Source: Struthio camelus (lineage: Eukaryota > Chordata > Aves > Struthioniformes > Struthionidae). Taken from it: a stretch of DNA of 64,000 nt. The notes below the pieces were generated by a model that saw nothing but the letters and a program-made list of their open reading frames with translations, was not told the origin of the DNA and ran no database searches. Positions within the stretch are counted from its first letter, which is position 1. Every line of letters begins with the position of its first letter. Where the stretch lies: assembly GCF_040807025.1 (NCBI RefSeq), contig NC_090942.1:71602487-71666486 (forward strand), written 5' to 3'. The position numbers were made by a program, and so were the translations under genes. Of this stretch, positions 35,650-49,321 are shown in pieces.

Positions 35650-38600
35650 GTCACCTACTAAAAATTAGTAAGCTTCCGATAAATAAACAATAATAAAAAG
35701 TGAGGGTAAACGGACTTGCCTGATGCTCTGGCAAAGAGGCACGTGATAGCTCTGTAATGCCCAAGTGAGGTGTTCATATGTTCCACTGGCCTGGTTTACC
35801 TTTGAATATACTATGGAGAAATCACATGAATAATAATACTTTAAAACCTGCCTTGCTTGCCTCCAGTCAACAGAACAAAATTGTTATTTCATCTTTTGGG
35901 ACTTAATGACTTGTTTAAAACTGGTAGTAATTAATAACTTCTAATAATGTCATACTTGTGTGATATTGCATGCATTTGTGTAAAGCTTCATTTTAAAATT
36001 CCGCAGTAATTGGTTTCAGTGATGTTAGATCGGTGTATAAAGATCACTGGGGTTTTTTTATGAGTATATTTTAATTAGAGCTATTTCTTTGCCAGAAATC
36101 CCTCTCTTTCTAACGTCATGTTCCGTGAAAATTGAAAGCAGCTACTAATACCTTTTATTGCTACAGAAAATTGTGTGTTATACTCTCAATTGCCACAGAG
36201 TGGCAATGTTTCAGAAAATTTCATTCAAGTCTGCTGACAATACAGCTGAACCCCATCAGCTGGCTGATTGTGGAGGGTTACCCCGCTCTGTCTCTGTCCT
36301 CTGCATAATTCAGTGTGGCAGAGACAGGCAGCTGTGCCAAGTAGTAGGCAGAATTCACTAAAATGCTGGCACAGAGAATAGTAATGGTTGGGGAGCAGGA
36401 GGTGTTAATTATGTTATTACAAATTCTTCTTTTTCATCTTTTCAGTCGGCAACCAGCATTGCTGTTCTCTGAGCTGTTCATGTTCTTCTGATTTAGGATT
36501 TAGTGGATCCCATTTTTCCTGTGTCCTACTCAATATATTTATTGAATGCAGGGCAGATTAGAACTGTGGTTTCTGAAATCAAACAATGGGTACAGTTGCA
36601 TTACTTCCCTGTTACTCTTGCATTTGCATCCAAATATTCTGCAGTGCAAATAGTATAATATTATACTAAGATACTGAATCATAGTAAAGCTTTTCAGCGT
36701 CTTCCAACTGTACTGTAGGTATGCTTGGCAAATAAAGCAATGATCTTGATTCATACAGTGTCTTAGTGTCTCAGTGAATGCCTGTGAAGGAATATATGCC
36801 TACATCATGTGTCAAGTTGGCAGGGTTTGACAAAGATCAGAGATAGGATACAGCCAAAACTCTGGATCCAGCTAGCTTCAGACTTCGGCAGAGTTTTGCA
36901 GCTCAGGTAGCTAGATCAAGATTTCCTCCACTTCTGGATTTCCTTACAGAATTATTCTGTATTTAAACATTAAGGTGAAAAATAAGCTTAGTGAGTTGGA
37001 TTTTGGCTTGTCCTTAGGATTACGTTTTGACATCGTACCCCACATCTGATGAAAGTCTGTTGCATCCCAGCTTCTTGACTGCGAGTATAAATGAACTGGA
37101 ATTCCCGGTTTATGGGAGTTACAATATTTAGGAAAAATCCTCACTGACTAGCGTGCACTGCAGCTGCATATAATGAAGTGTGGCTGTGGAAGCTGGTGGT
37201 ACTTAAGAGTAGGGATAAAATCAAAGGTAGCCTTGTCCTTTTCCCTGTATCTGGTCTCTTTTTCTAAGTTTGCTTTCCTCTTTTGTCTGATCTTGAGGTG
37301 TAACCCTCAGGCCCTGCAAACATGCCTCCTCTGTCCCAATTATCTCTGTCAGGTAAAGATACTTGGTACGTACCGGCTAGGACCCCGGGACGAATAAGTG
37401 ATTTGTCAGGTATAAAATGGAGTCCTAAAGGGAGACTAATAAAGTGTGAAGATGCTGAGGATATCTGTGCTTGCAGCAACAGTCACTTATGCATTTTGCC
37501 TGCCACAAAACGGATACAGAGTAGCACGGGCAAAGAAAGAGGACAAGACATAGCATTAGCAAGTGCTGCTGTGAAGCTGCTGCAGTACTTCTGCCTATAA
37601 AAGAAGTGAAAACAAAGAAAAGCCCAGCTAAGCTAGGCAGGCCAATGGAGCTGCAGTTCAGGAGTGTTTCTTTTTCAGCCGTGTTCCCCCACTTCTTTAT
37701 CTGATACCATAATAAACAAGGGAATAGATGATTAGAGGACTTCAAGCCTTTTTTCAGTGGTGTGGAAGGTTTTGCTCAATGCCTAGCTTTATTTTCAGCC
37801 ATATACCTGGTCCACTGGGACACTAGGGCAACAGCTTTGTGAAGATTTAGACTATCAGTGTCGACTTCTCTAACGCTTGGTGAATGGACTGTGCATCCAA
37901 GCACCTGCCCCTCCCTCCCTCCCTCCCTCCCTCCCCCTGCCCCCCCTCCCCCCCCCCCCCCCCCCAAATCTGTATCAACTAGTGTAGTGTGTTTGCTTGC
38001 CTCGACCCTCTGGCTTCACAGAGGCACGTCTCTAGTCCCCAGGCCGGGAGGGACATTCAGTCTGAGTAGTGGGAATTAATAGAGATATCCCACCAACTCA
38101 ATGATATTATGTCAAATGTTAGCAAGTGTGCCCAGGCGTACCTCAGCTGCTGTTAGTTTCCAATGGCATTCATATCCCTAAGAGGATGTTAAATTCATTG
38201 ACGAGTTTTCTTTACTCACTGTAGAATATGAAGCGATAGAGTTATCTTTGCTACCAATTTAATTAGTTCTGCTGCAAGGCATTAATTCAGAAGGCTACCG
38301 CTGATGTCCTGGATATTACATGTATACTTACCATGCAACTCGTAGCTAGTCTGATTTAACATGCTGCACTTGTATTGATGTTTAGTTTTGCGAGATACAG
38401 TCAAACAATAATGTATGGATTTGGAAAAGCTTTACAGTCCATAAACATTGGCACATTCATATTTGACTTTGTCAGCAAAGGAAAATTAGATCAAACAAGG
38501 TGCAATGATGTATTTGTTGCTTTGGGAGCCTGTATTTCAGAACTTGACATTGATAAACTGTTATAATTAATCCTCTGGCTTTAATGAGGTGGAATATACT

Positions 38601-38870
38601 ATCAGTAAAAGTGAGCTTTGATATCTATATATTATATTAACCATCTTCATATATTAATTAAACATGCCTTGATGTAGCTTATGTATGACCAAGTAGCTTT
38701 TACTACATACATAGCTTTATATATGACCAAGAGGAAAATGGACTAAATTTTTGCCTATGTGCCTAAGCAACAGCATTGAGACTATTCATGCATGTTTACT
38801 CAGAGCAATACTTACCTAAAGTCAGCGAGAATGTTTTTCAGTGATAAAGCAGGAGAAATTGGGAAAGTGA
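35650..38870. other. Gene-poor intergenic DNA with a C-rich satellite
   Basis: No coding sequence is supported; open frames of up to 106 codons read as random. The only conspicuous structure is the (CCCT)n/poly-C block near 37.9 kb. Confidence 0.5.
37908..37965 (+). repeat. (CCCT)n followed by an 18-C run
   Basis: A CCCT tetranucleotide array passes into C-rich sequence and then 18 uninterrupted C at 37948-37965. The complementary strand has many G-runs with short spacers, so it is a strong G-quadruplex candidate. The minus-strand glycine-rich open frame across it is an artefact. Confidence 0.9.
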
Positions 38871-39045
38871 ACTTCTTGGCTCTATTCCTGGATTTGTCAT
38901 TGAGTCAGGCAAGTCATTAAACACAGTTTGACTCCAGCTTACCTATCTGTTTAATGGAGATAGTAATATTTTCCTGTTATAGAGAGATATTGTAAGGCTT
39001 AATTAATTAATATTGTGAGGCTCTTTGCCATACTCAAATGACAGT
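38871..39045 (+). repeat. MIR SINE relic
   Basis: The order of motifs follows MIR: 'ttggctctattcctggattt', then 'gtcaggcaagtcattaaaca' (MIR 'gggcaagtcacttaacct'), 'cttacctatctgtttaatgg' (MIR 'ttcctcatctgtaaaatggg'), 'atagtaatattttcctgtta' and 'tattgtaaggcttaattaat' (MIR 'gttgtgaggattaaatgag'). This is one of the clearest old repeats in the window. Confidence 0.75.
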
Positions 39046-42000
39046 CAAAATATTGCTTGGCACAGGTTAAAGTGTATGAAAACAAAGTGTAATCTGATAC
39101 TGCTTTGATTTTATGCATTTTTACTGACAATTAAAACTAATTTGATTGCACTGATGCTAACATTCAACTACTTCAGTGGCACTGGAGAGCTTGTACTAAA
39201 AATGAGTGCTGTGATAGTTTACAGACTTGCATGTAAAACACTAAGACTAGATAGTTCCCAATACAGCACCCCTTTGACAGTTTTATTCTGCTTCACAAAT
39301 GCAGAGAAAGTGCCAGACAATGAAAAAACTACAGGATGTTTTGACATTAACAGACACTAATAAGTGGTACTCATTGGAACTGAAGAATTAAGTGATTAAG
39401 TAGGTCAGCTTACTTAAGGAAAAAATAAGGGTAAAACCAGAAGTGCAAACAAGTAGAAATCACTAAATCCACAAAAGACAGCAATATTAAGTTGTGCCCC
39501 GGTAATGCACTCATAACCACACGAGAGAAAGACAGTTAACCACAAATGGGAAGCTCTGGCCAAGAGGGTATCAAAGATACGTATTTTGGAGTCCTATAGT
39601 ATTGCAAAATGGGGAGGAGAGGGCAAAAATAAAGCACTTCTTCAGGTGATGACAACTGATTTCAAGAAGCCCGAGTGCTGTGCTCCATGGCAGAGATGCC
39701 ATGTTGGGCTGTTGCAATAGCTGTGCCTAATCCAGAATCTGGAGCACTGAATGTGTGGCAGCAGTTAAGGGGGTTGCTTGCTCTTCAGGCTACCCACCGG
39801 TCTCTTGCCTGATCATGCTTTTGGATGAAGATTCTGTAACGGTAAGCACCAACTTAAACATCCATCGGTGTGTATTCAGCATGGATCTTAGCAGTAAGTT
39901 TTCTATTCGTTTCTCCTTCCGTTACAATTTCACCTTTTTCTTAAGATATTTTTCCAACATTATTAATTCCATTACAGCCAAAGAACAAAACTATCCTGAT
40001 TTTCTTCAATGTCCACTCCACTTGCAAGACTTTCAGAAGAAAACAGGAATTTTCAAGCTAAGCTGAGCCTTTTTAGCTACACAGTTCAGCGTTTTCTCCC
40101 ATTGTTGCAACAAGGAACTGGTGCTAGTATGGTAACAAGCCTATGCTTTTTGATTTCTGTCTTGCTGATGACTTGAATCAATATTGCTCCTTAAAAAATG
40201 ATATAATACCTTGATTCTAGTTGGATGGATCAGTGCTGTGAGCATGATGGACAGTAATCGTGCTGATAAGTCTCTGAGTCTTAGAATTCTCTGCAAATTA
40301 TCCCTCACATCTGCATTTTCTGTCTTCTCACCTGTGTATTTTCTATCTTTAGTCTCATCCTCTTTTCCACAGGAATTTCTGTTGACCTCATTATGTTCTT
40401 CTAGCATATTCAGATTTTTGTAATGAAGTGTGTTGCCATATATAACAGGATCCCATTTCTCATCTCTGTCAAATGTAATTACTTGGATGGCAATGCATTC
40501 AAATCCACCTTGATATTAGAGCACTACTTGTTTCACTCGAAGTGATGGGGGCAGAGATTGAAGATCTCTGAATATGCCTTCTTTCACAAGGACTTTCATG
40601 ATCAAAGATTTGCGAGAAGGCTTATGTCAATTTGTGCCTCACTATTCTGAATCCCAGTGTGTTTCTCTTACCTTTCTACTAACCACTTCTGTGTTCCACT
40701 AAAATCATGAAGTCCTCCTAATTTCAAACTGTCCAAGACCAACAAGTTCCCCAAATTAGAAGCAGAGCTGAATGAAATTCCTGGGAGCAAACATCTAGGG
40801 ACCTCTGAGAGAGGCCGTGTCCGACTGTCCTCATTGCTTTCACAGGTTGGAAGCAGATGTGAACCCCAGAACTGCAATGCTCTTAATACATACGCAGATT
40901 GTTTTGAGCCTGACCTCATGAATGCCATGGAACAAATTCTGAAGTCCTTTGCTCTGAGTAAAAAGTATCTTTTTCTATTAACTACTCCAGTGACTCAAGG
41001 AAATATTTGTTAGAGGAGCGTGATGCTGAAATAGAGTAAGCCATTGTCAGTATATTGTCACACCACTTCCCACAGCATTTCATACTGGGAATTCCATATT
41101 TTCACTCTCTGATGATAAGAGGATGCTAGTTGTATCAAATCTCATGAGTCTCACCCTCCATTAGTTGCTTTTGGTTACACTTAGGTTCTTAGAGGCCTTT
41201 ATTTCAGTGTTTTCTAGCCCCATGCAAGGATTTGGGTTGTGTCAGCTAGCAGTGTACTTGAGAGGGGCGATTTCCACGCACGATCTGCTCAAAGGTCTGC
41301 GTTTAATTATTGCTGATCAAACTATTATGCTTATAAACACATTATATCCATCAAAGTCCTCTTAAGGTCATTTTGATGTTTGCTACACTATTGATCTATC
41401 TCCTGCTTTGTGCAGATTTCCTAAGCTGACGAAAATGTCAGAGCTGTCTTTTCCAAAAGCAGCGGACCACTCCAGCCATTTCTTAGCTGCCTGTGATTTT
41501 TTACAAGGCATTCAGGTTGTACTTGAACAGTTCTGTAGATGCCTGTTTGATGTGTAATGTGCAGCCTCTAGGGGCTCCAGATTTTTAGCCAGAGCTGTTG
41601 CCAAGGTTCTACTGTATGATATGGAAATACTGAGGTAATTTCATGCTTTGTAAAGCTCTATGAATATTTTTAATTATGACAAAAATGCCATGGAAATGAA
41701 GATTGTTCTGGGTTTTATTGTTGCAGTTCATTTTGTATGACTCTAATTTCATAGCAATTTAGTTCATTTGGCACTTTGAGATTTGCGGGTTGTCTGGAAG
41801 CACAAGAAAGTGAACCCCGTATTTGTCATGGATGTGATAACCTTGGCAAAACTGATAGGAGGACTCTTCTGCAGAGCACTAGCAATCATGGAATATTTTT
41901 TTTCTGCCACTGATGTCTTGAGGCTCTGAAATGCCTCTGAAGCACAAGCTCTTCCCCCACTACTTCAGCGTACTTCAACCCTACCCTGTAAGGACCTTGT

Positions 42001-45000
42001 GGGTTGGGGCAGGGTCAGCATGTTAGCCTCTGTGTCAGCATCATCCTTGGTTTCTATTCAGAGCCTGTGGGAGGCATTTTGAAATCCTCTTGGCCTTGTA
42101 TCAGAGAGAGTATATTGGCTATAGGACATAGGGACACCATAAGAGATTAAAAAAATAGCTCCCTCGATTGATAGTTACATTTGGTTTGGATTACCTGTGT
42201 CCATGCATGTATGAACCTAGCTTGCGCTTAGGACTTTGAGCAGACATCACTTCTGGTGCATCACTACTGAGCCTGGGTTAGGACCTAGGCAGGAATGTGC
42301 TTAGTGGCAAAAGGACAGATGCTTGACTCGTTCCTCAGGTGGTACGACCCAACCAAGGCCAATGTCACTGTTAGAAGCTCTCATCCTCCTGCTTTCTTCC
42401 AGCATGAAGTCAAAAAGTTTGATTGAAAACACAAACTTTGGCCACGGCGAAGCAATGGACAGCCCGGACCAAGCTGGCACCTGTGGTGGTGTCCCCGTGG
42501 CATTGCTTGACTGCTCATGGGGTAAGCGAAGCTGTCTGACATCTGACCGGCAGGGCTGGGTGGAGAGCAAACAGATGCATGCTAGGTGCTACCGGCCTGA
42601 GCTGAGAGGAGGTTGCGAAAGTGCACAGGATACTCTTGCCCATCCCTTTTGCGACTTTGGCTGCCCTGTCTGAGAAGGAGGAGTTGGCACTGATTTCAGC
42701 TGGAGGCAGCAACTAAGGGCTCTGCTCCTGCTAATTTACTCAGGCAGTGAACCTGACTGACTTGTGAGGGTCTGCTTGCGTTCTTCTAATTTTAGGGGTC
42801 ATGGAAGATATCAGGGTAGGGACATCATGCCATGGTCTTAGAAAGAGCTGGTTATGGAAATGTGCTAAATGCTGTATAGGAGTATCCCTAGAGGTGCAAG
42901 TTATACTAGGAAATAAAACAGTTTGCTGACTCATCATATCAATCTCCATTAAATTACTTTCCAAAAAAGAAAATAAATGAGGCATCCTATATCTGCTACT
43001 GAAGTCAATAATGCAACTTTCATTAGTCTGAGAGTGTGTTAAGTTCATAATTGATGTATCTGGCATATTAATATCCTAAGTTATGTAAACTAGATAGACC
43101 ATATGCAATTTTCCGAAAGATGATCAAGACAAAGGAAAACCAAGTAGGTGTGTAGTGGATCCAAAATTAGAAGGAAGATCTGTAAAGATGATCTGACACT
43201 TACGTTTGAAAAAGCCTCTGTTTCCCTTCCTGTTTTTGAACATTTTTCCACATAGTCTGGAATGAGCCCACATATGTATAAAAAGGCAAAAATGGAAAAA
43301 AAAAATCCTGTGTGATGTCCTTTGTGCTTAACATTTTTTCTGACCCCTGAGATTTTAAAACATTAAAGATAGAATTTAAATAAAAAATATCGTCTTTCCT
43401 GGTAATTCTACAAATTTTCCTCCTGTTTCCATATAATATATCAAACCCTCTTTCTTGAATTCTGCTAACCTGCTTTCCTCAGTGATTTTCTGCAGCTGGA
43501 GTTAGACTGCCTGACTGCGCCAATAAGATACTTGCTGAATCTTGTCTTTTCTGTCTTTGTTGAATGGAATTCACCCCCTAGGAAGTAAATTGTTTGTGAA
43601 TGAAATGAGATTTTTATGAATATATTTAGGATTCAAACAATTTGACCTGTCTTTAAATAGCAGCACGCCCATTTTCCGCACTGGGCTGCTCTGGAAAATG
43701 TTTATTCTGAGTTCCCGGTAATTGGCATGATTAATCAAACTGTGTGACCGATTGCTTTAGTTGCATGTTGTTGCTTATGTGGCCTGATTGATTGGCTGGG
43801 ATTTTCATGAAGCAGAGGGAAGATGCTGAGAGATCTTTCTTTCTGTAGAGTACCTCACCGCAAGCTGGGAAGCCGGCCAGCACTGTCTGCTGTGTCCCAT
43901 CGGGCTTGCGGCTGGGCTGGGTCAGGGCTACTTAACCTTACCTGTGTGGTAGCCCATGTGGGAGGCCAGCAGCCCAACTGCTGTGGGGATGCAGGTGGGA
44001 AGCTGATGCTGTATCATGGCGCTGCAACTCAGTGCCCTTTGTCTGTCCATGAGCAAGTTCAGCGGAGTAGAAATAGCAAATTTACCTGCAGATCTCATGA
44101 GGTCTTTCACGTTTGGGGCAAAACTTTGATTTTGAGGTGCTTCTGTTGGAGACCTTCTGACACGAGAGCGTATGAGCTATATGCTTCCCACGTGTACAGA
44201 ATGAGGGGGATAGCTATTCCTGTGCCACTGCAAAATGTTTTGGTACTTAAGGCTGGAAAGTAGCATGCAGAGGCTAATGTTGTTATCTTTGTGTAGGAAA
44301 GGAACGTTACTAAATACAAAAAGAATGCTTACTGAGGTAGGCTGGGAGTGAATAGGCACTGATTTAAGGCATGCACATTTATATCAGGATATGCCAACCC
44401 CATACCATGAAAGCAGAGGAAAAAAACCTTAGCATAGGTGCCAGAGAAGAAAGGAGGAATACTGTCTATGTAAAATTGCAGCTCCTATTGTAAATTTCTG
44501 GGGAGACAAATGTTTCTCATAAGAATGACTCGGATTTCTGTGAATCAATAGAACCTCTGAGTGTCAGAGGAAGTCAGTATATTCTAAAGGTGAAAGGTGC
44601 TAAAGTGGGGCTGATGGAAGTGAGCCAGGACCTAGTCTTTCTTTTGGACATCTCTCCTTTCAGGTTTTTTAGGATGATGAGCCTGGATGGTTCTGGAATG
44701 TAATGTACAGGTGAATTACTGAGGATTGTCCCCAGAAAGAGGTACCCATCTTAAGTGGAATTGATCAAGTGATCTTTCTTCTTACGTGGCTGGGGAAGGT
44801 GCTAAAGAGAGCAAGAAATTCCCAATCTCCTTCCTTCTGTAGTGTGAGTATGCTTTTGACCTGCTCAGATCATAGACAAAAATGTATGTGCTGTATGTGG
44901 AAGGAAATAGGTAGGCTACAATACAAATTAGGCACAATCAGAAACTGTAGCAATTTAGCAGGGTGGTGGTTGTTTATTTTTTTTTAAATCAGCTTGGTGA

Positions 45001-45991
45001 GACTTGGTGAAGAACTATGAGAGAAGAAGAGTCACTTGGTGATAACAGTGATGGCAAATAAAGATTTAATAAGTCACAGGAATGACAAACTTATGAGTGT
45101 TTTTTCACTATATAAAAATGCATTCCCATAATTTGCTTTGTTTCTGGGGGGGTTCTGTATCATCCAGATGCCCTAGAACAGATAAGCAAAAGTTGTATAA
45201 ACATTTCAAATGTTTAAGAACCTCATTGGCCTTTATGTATATGCTTACTCCTTGCATTCTGTAAAAACAGGTCCTTTCCACGCAGTGTTTCAGTAAACAC
45301 TGGACAGCATTAAAGGAAAGAAAGAAAGAAATATCAGGAAAAGTCTTTCATAGGCTTATTTATGAAGGAAGATATTCAAAACCAAAGACAGATTTCTGAC
45401 TTATTTATTTATTTAAGGGAAATGACCTTGCGTGGTATAGTTCAGTGCTTCTCTAGAGTTGAAAGATTAATAAGCATCTGCAAGCTAGTTAGGTTGACTC
45501 TTGAAGAGTGTCAATCATTCTTGTTATGAAAAGATAGTTTTTTTTTTTTTTTAAGATCTATCAACTTGTTTGTTAGGGGGACTGTGGGATATGCTTTGAG
45601 AAGTTGCAGGGCCTGTATTTATCGAAAAGAAAGCTAAGATAAATTTGCGCTTGAACTCATAAATGGCAGCCTATGTGCATTATTCTAGTCACCCTTGCAC
45701 TTATTTATTTTAGTGTTTTATCCGTTGCTGTCATTGAAGTGAAAGGACTTCAAGTGGGAATCTATTTTTAAGGAGGCTCCACAGTCTTTTCATAAAAAGA
45801 TTTATCATTGAAAAATAGCTTTGCTTCAAAAACTTCATGGACTAGGATTTCTGCTACTTACAGATTTTGTTGCAAACCTCATTTCATGCCTTATTTATCC
45901 AGACTTGCTGAGATCTGTAAAGCTTCATATGAATCTGGACTTATACTGCAGCTAAGAATAAATGGAAATTCACAGATTTTACCTTTAAGCC

Positions 45992-46020
45992 AGCCAAACT
46001 CGATGGATCCGAGTTTGGCT
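45992..46020. repeat. Hairpin with 11-bp perfect arms
   Basis: AGCCAAACTCG and CGAGTTTGGCT flank a 7-nt loop. The GC content of the arms makes it a stable stem. No T-run or pol III context is present. Confidence 0.8.
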
Positions 46021-49000
46021 TTGGGGCAAGAGGGATTTTACTGTATACCTGAAGTTAAGCCCACATAAACTATGAGCAGGACATTTTATAAATGCATGAA
46101 AATGAAAAGCACCTTAACTCCTTTTCTCTAATACTGCAGGGTGATTTATGATGATAAATGCTAGTTCAGTTAGGACGTTACACTTGCTAAATCATTGATT
46201 ACGTGCAACTGCAATGTAGTTTTAATCCGTTAGGTCATTAAAGGTAGAGCTCAAGGACTGTCACTAGTGTGACCTTCAGGCAGTTAGTGAGAGTGATCTG
46301 AGAACCTCTTGGCAAAGGGTGTTTGATGTGGGGTCCGACTTGTTGGTAGCACTCTTAAAATGTGAGAGAAGACTGTCTTTTAATGATGTTGTCCTCTTCT
46401 AACGATTTTGTCTTTAGTGACCTGCATCCTGCAATACCTCAAAATATCTTTATCGTGTTCCTGCATACCGCACATTACAAAATAACTCATCCCTGGACTT
46501 TATGCTAAATCTAGTGCGTGCAGATAGGACTCCAGGAATTTACTCTATTTCATAACACATTCAGCGATGCACCTCACTGTCAGGTTCCTCTGCTCCAAAT
46601 TCTTCGCTTCATTGTAACTCTGCCAGGTGGCTTTAAAGAGAAAGTCAAAGTCCCTTAAACCAGCACTACCGCAGCCCAAAGTACGTTATAGCCCCAGGGA
46701 ATAAGAACGACTCCCAAGTGGCTACACTTTATTTGCTTATAACAGACTCCTAGGGAAATGAGCAACGCTCATAATGCAACACGCCCTGGCCTGCCTTTTC
46801 CCATCCCCGTAATGTCATATATCACCTTTGATTAAATTCTAGGATGGATGGCAGGGATTTGCAAGTCTTAGGTGACTGAGCCGAGGGAACTTGCTGGTGG
46901 ACTCAAGGACTCCCTGCCCAGTTGCTTGGCGCTGCAGAAGCAATACAGATAACAGAGGTCAGGGCTTTGCCTTTGTTCTTGCTATAAGGCCTTTTTAGTA
47001 ACTGGAAATGCATTTCCGCTAGCATTGTGCCAAGAGGAGATTTTTCTGATTTCTGGAAGGTAAAGAAGAAAAAAATTTGAGGTCAAATAGCTAAAACCAT
47101 AGTACTTAATTTAATAAAATAAAACCATGTTTGACTCCAAAGTTTCTGAATTGAGCATTTTTTGCTGATTTCTTCTGATTTTTCTCAAATGTGTTTTTTC
47201 ACTCAAGTCAACAAAAATAGATTAATTTACAAAATATTCTGCTATTACTGAATCTTTTCTTCCTTCCTTCCTTTCAAAAACTTTTTGCATAAATAACTTT
47301 GTCATAGTTCTAAGTGCACCTACCTCTCTAGGCCTCTTGCCATTTATTTCTGGAACTATATAAGGTTATTGAGCCCTGAGGAAGTCTTTTGTAATGTTAG
47401 CATGGTTTTGGCTGGTGGATAGGGGCATGAAGGAGCTTCTGCAGCTTTTGAAATAGCCTTGTATCCAGATCAGTATCTCTCGTTTACTGACTGCTTACAA
47501 ACACTCACAAATTGCTGTTTTATTATTCCATGAGAAAATGGAAGATATCTCACAGTTTCATTATTTTTAAAGCTCTGTTGTACTATTAACAGAGTAGCCT
47601 GGTTGTTTTTTATTGTTTAGATGCTTAAAAAGAAACCTCACTCTTTTCATAGTTCCTTTTTCCTGTGTGCAATTACTTTTCACACTTTCCATTCAAAAAA
47701 GAAGAATTTTTTTTTTTTGCTCCTGCTTCAGATACTACCTTCTTGCATTTCTGAAAAATGCTTTGTGTGACTTTCCAGGTTTCATCCATTAGAAAAGCCT
47801 GAGGCCAAGCTCTCCAGCATGCCAATCTTTGCTTGTCAGCTTTCCTCACATGTTATATACCTCCTTTCTCTACTCTGTGTAAGCTTTCCTTGGCAGGAAC
47901 TACTGCCTGTGTCTAACACAAACCTGATTTTAGCCACTAGAACCGCCCCCCCCCCCCTTTTTTTAATAGTTGTTTTATGAAGAATTCAGTTCTGTCAGTG
48001 GTGTGGCCAGAGTCTTTGAAAGAATCGGCACCTTTTTTAAATTTATGGGAGCATGGAGGAACCCAGCCTTTAAAAAAAGATCTGTTACAAAGATGTTTGC
48101 GTTCTGTTAGCAACATTTTTCTTTACTGCAACAGCCAGGCATAGGTGTGTTTAGTATATCAGTCCTTTACCTAAGGTTTCATTCCCGAAATATTTTTCTC
48201 TTCTTTCAGCTAGCGCTCACTTTACCACTTGGATTCAGATAGCATTGTTCTGAGACTCAAATACTACTAGAGTTTTATATTAAAACTCTTTCAGTGTAAG
48301 TTTCTTCATCTTTAGTTCTTCTCTGCCACTGTCATTTTAATGTCTGGGTGTTCTCCATGGGAGAAGGAAATGTGGTGGGTGTTCTACACTGGAGAAGAAA
48401 TACTGCACATGGTACAATCTTTTCCTCAAATATCTGTGGTTACTATAATCCAACTTATTTAGTAAACAAAAATTTCTTTGCCTAAATTTCAATCCACAGT
48501 ACTCCATTACTAATAAGAAGTCTTACCTTCCTAAAGATATTCATTGCTCTGTCTTTCAGGTAGCTGCTCTTCTAATCCATAACCTGTGTAGTGAAGGGAA
48601 ACTTAGTGACAGATAACTCCTTGCAAACCAATTTCAGATAATGCCCCAAACCAACAGAGTGATAGGTACCCAAGAAGGGCCTGTGCCCTTCACTGGTAGC
48701 ATTGAGTAGGTCTTTTCTGTCTCTAGCTTCTTATAAATGAAGATGTGACTAGCACTTTCCTTCTGAAGCTGTGAATTTGGGCTTTGTGCCATTATCTACC
48801 CAGGATCTGAATTTCTCCTTCCTTTCTGGATTAATCCCCATCAAGTGTGGCAAATCGGTGCTCGGGGGCCCATTTCAGTGGAAAATAAACAGATCCTCTC
48901 TGGCTTTGGCCACTTGAAATCAAGCTTTTATTGACTCAAGACCCAAATTACATGAAAATCAAAAATATGCCACATATAAACCAGGCAGAGCTATAAACCC

Positions 49001-49301
49001 ATATTCATTATCATCTAATTTAGTATCATTGCTAGAAAACAAATTTGTAACTGATCAGTTTTAAGGGCATTCCTACAAGAATGTAATAATTCACATCTTG
49101 CTAAACTGGCTCAGAAAATTAGAAATAATGAACCCTGAAACTGCTTTCATTCAGCCAGTACTTTCACTTTTTAAGGAAGAGTGATATGGTAGATGATGAT
49201 CAGAAATAATGGAGCCTCACCTATATCCAAAGTTTGTCTGAGGTTTAACGCTCCTGGCACAGCCTTGTTACATAGGTGACCCCATTTTGCTCACATTGAT
49301 A

Positions 49302-49321
49302 CTAGGTAGAGCTCTACCTAG
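49302..49321. repeat. Perfect 20-bp palindrome
   Basis: CTAGGTAGAGCTCTACCTAG equals its own reverse complement over 20 bases with no spacer. It might serve as a symmetric protein-binding site, but none is recognised. Confidence 0.9.

Noticed and set aside
37776-37967. Glycine-rich minus-strand frame near 37.9 kb
   Set aside because: It is the translation of the (CCCT)n/poly-C simple repeat.
43823-44263. Plus-strand frame of 146 codons
   Set aside because: No recognisable domain, no acceptor or promoter context, and one or two frames of this length are expected by chance in 64 kb.
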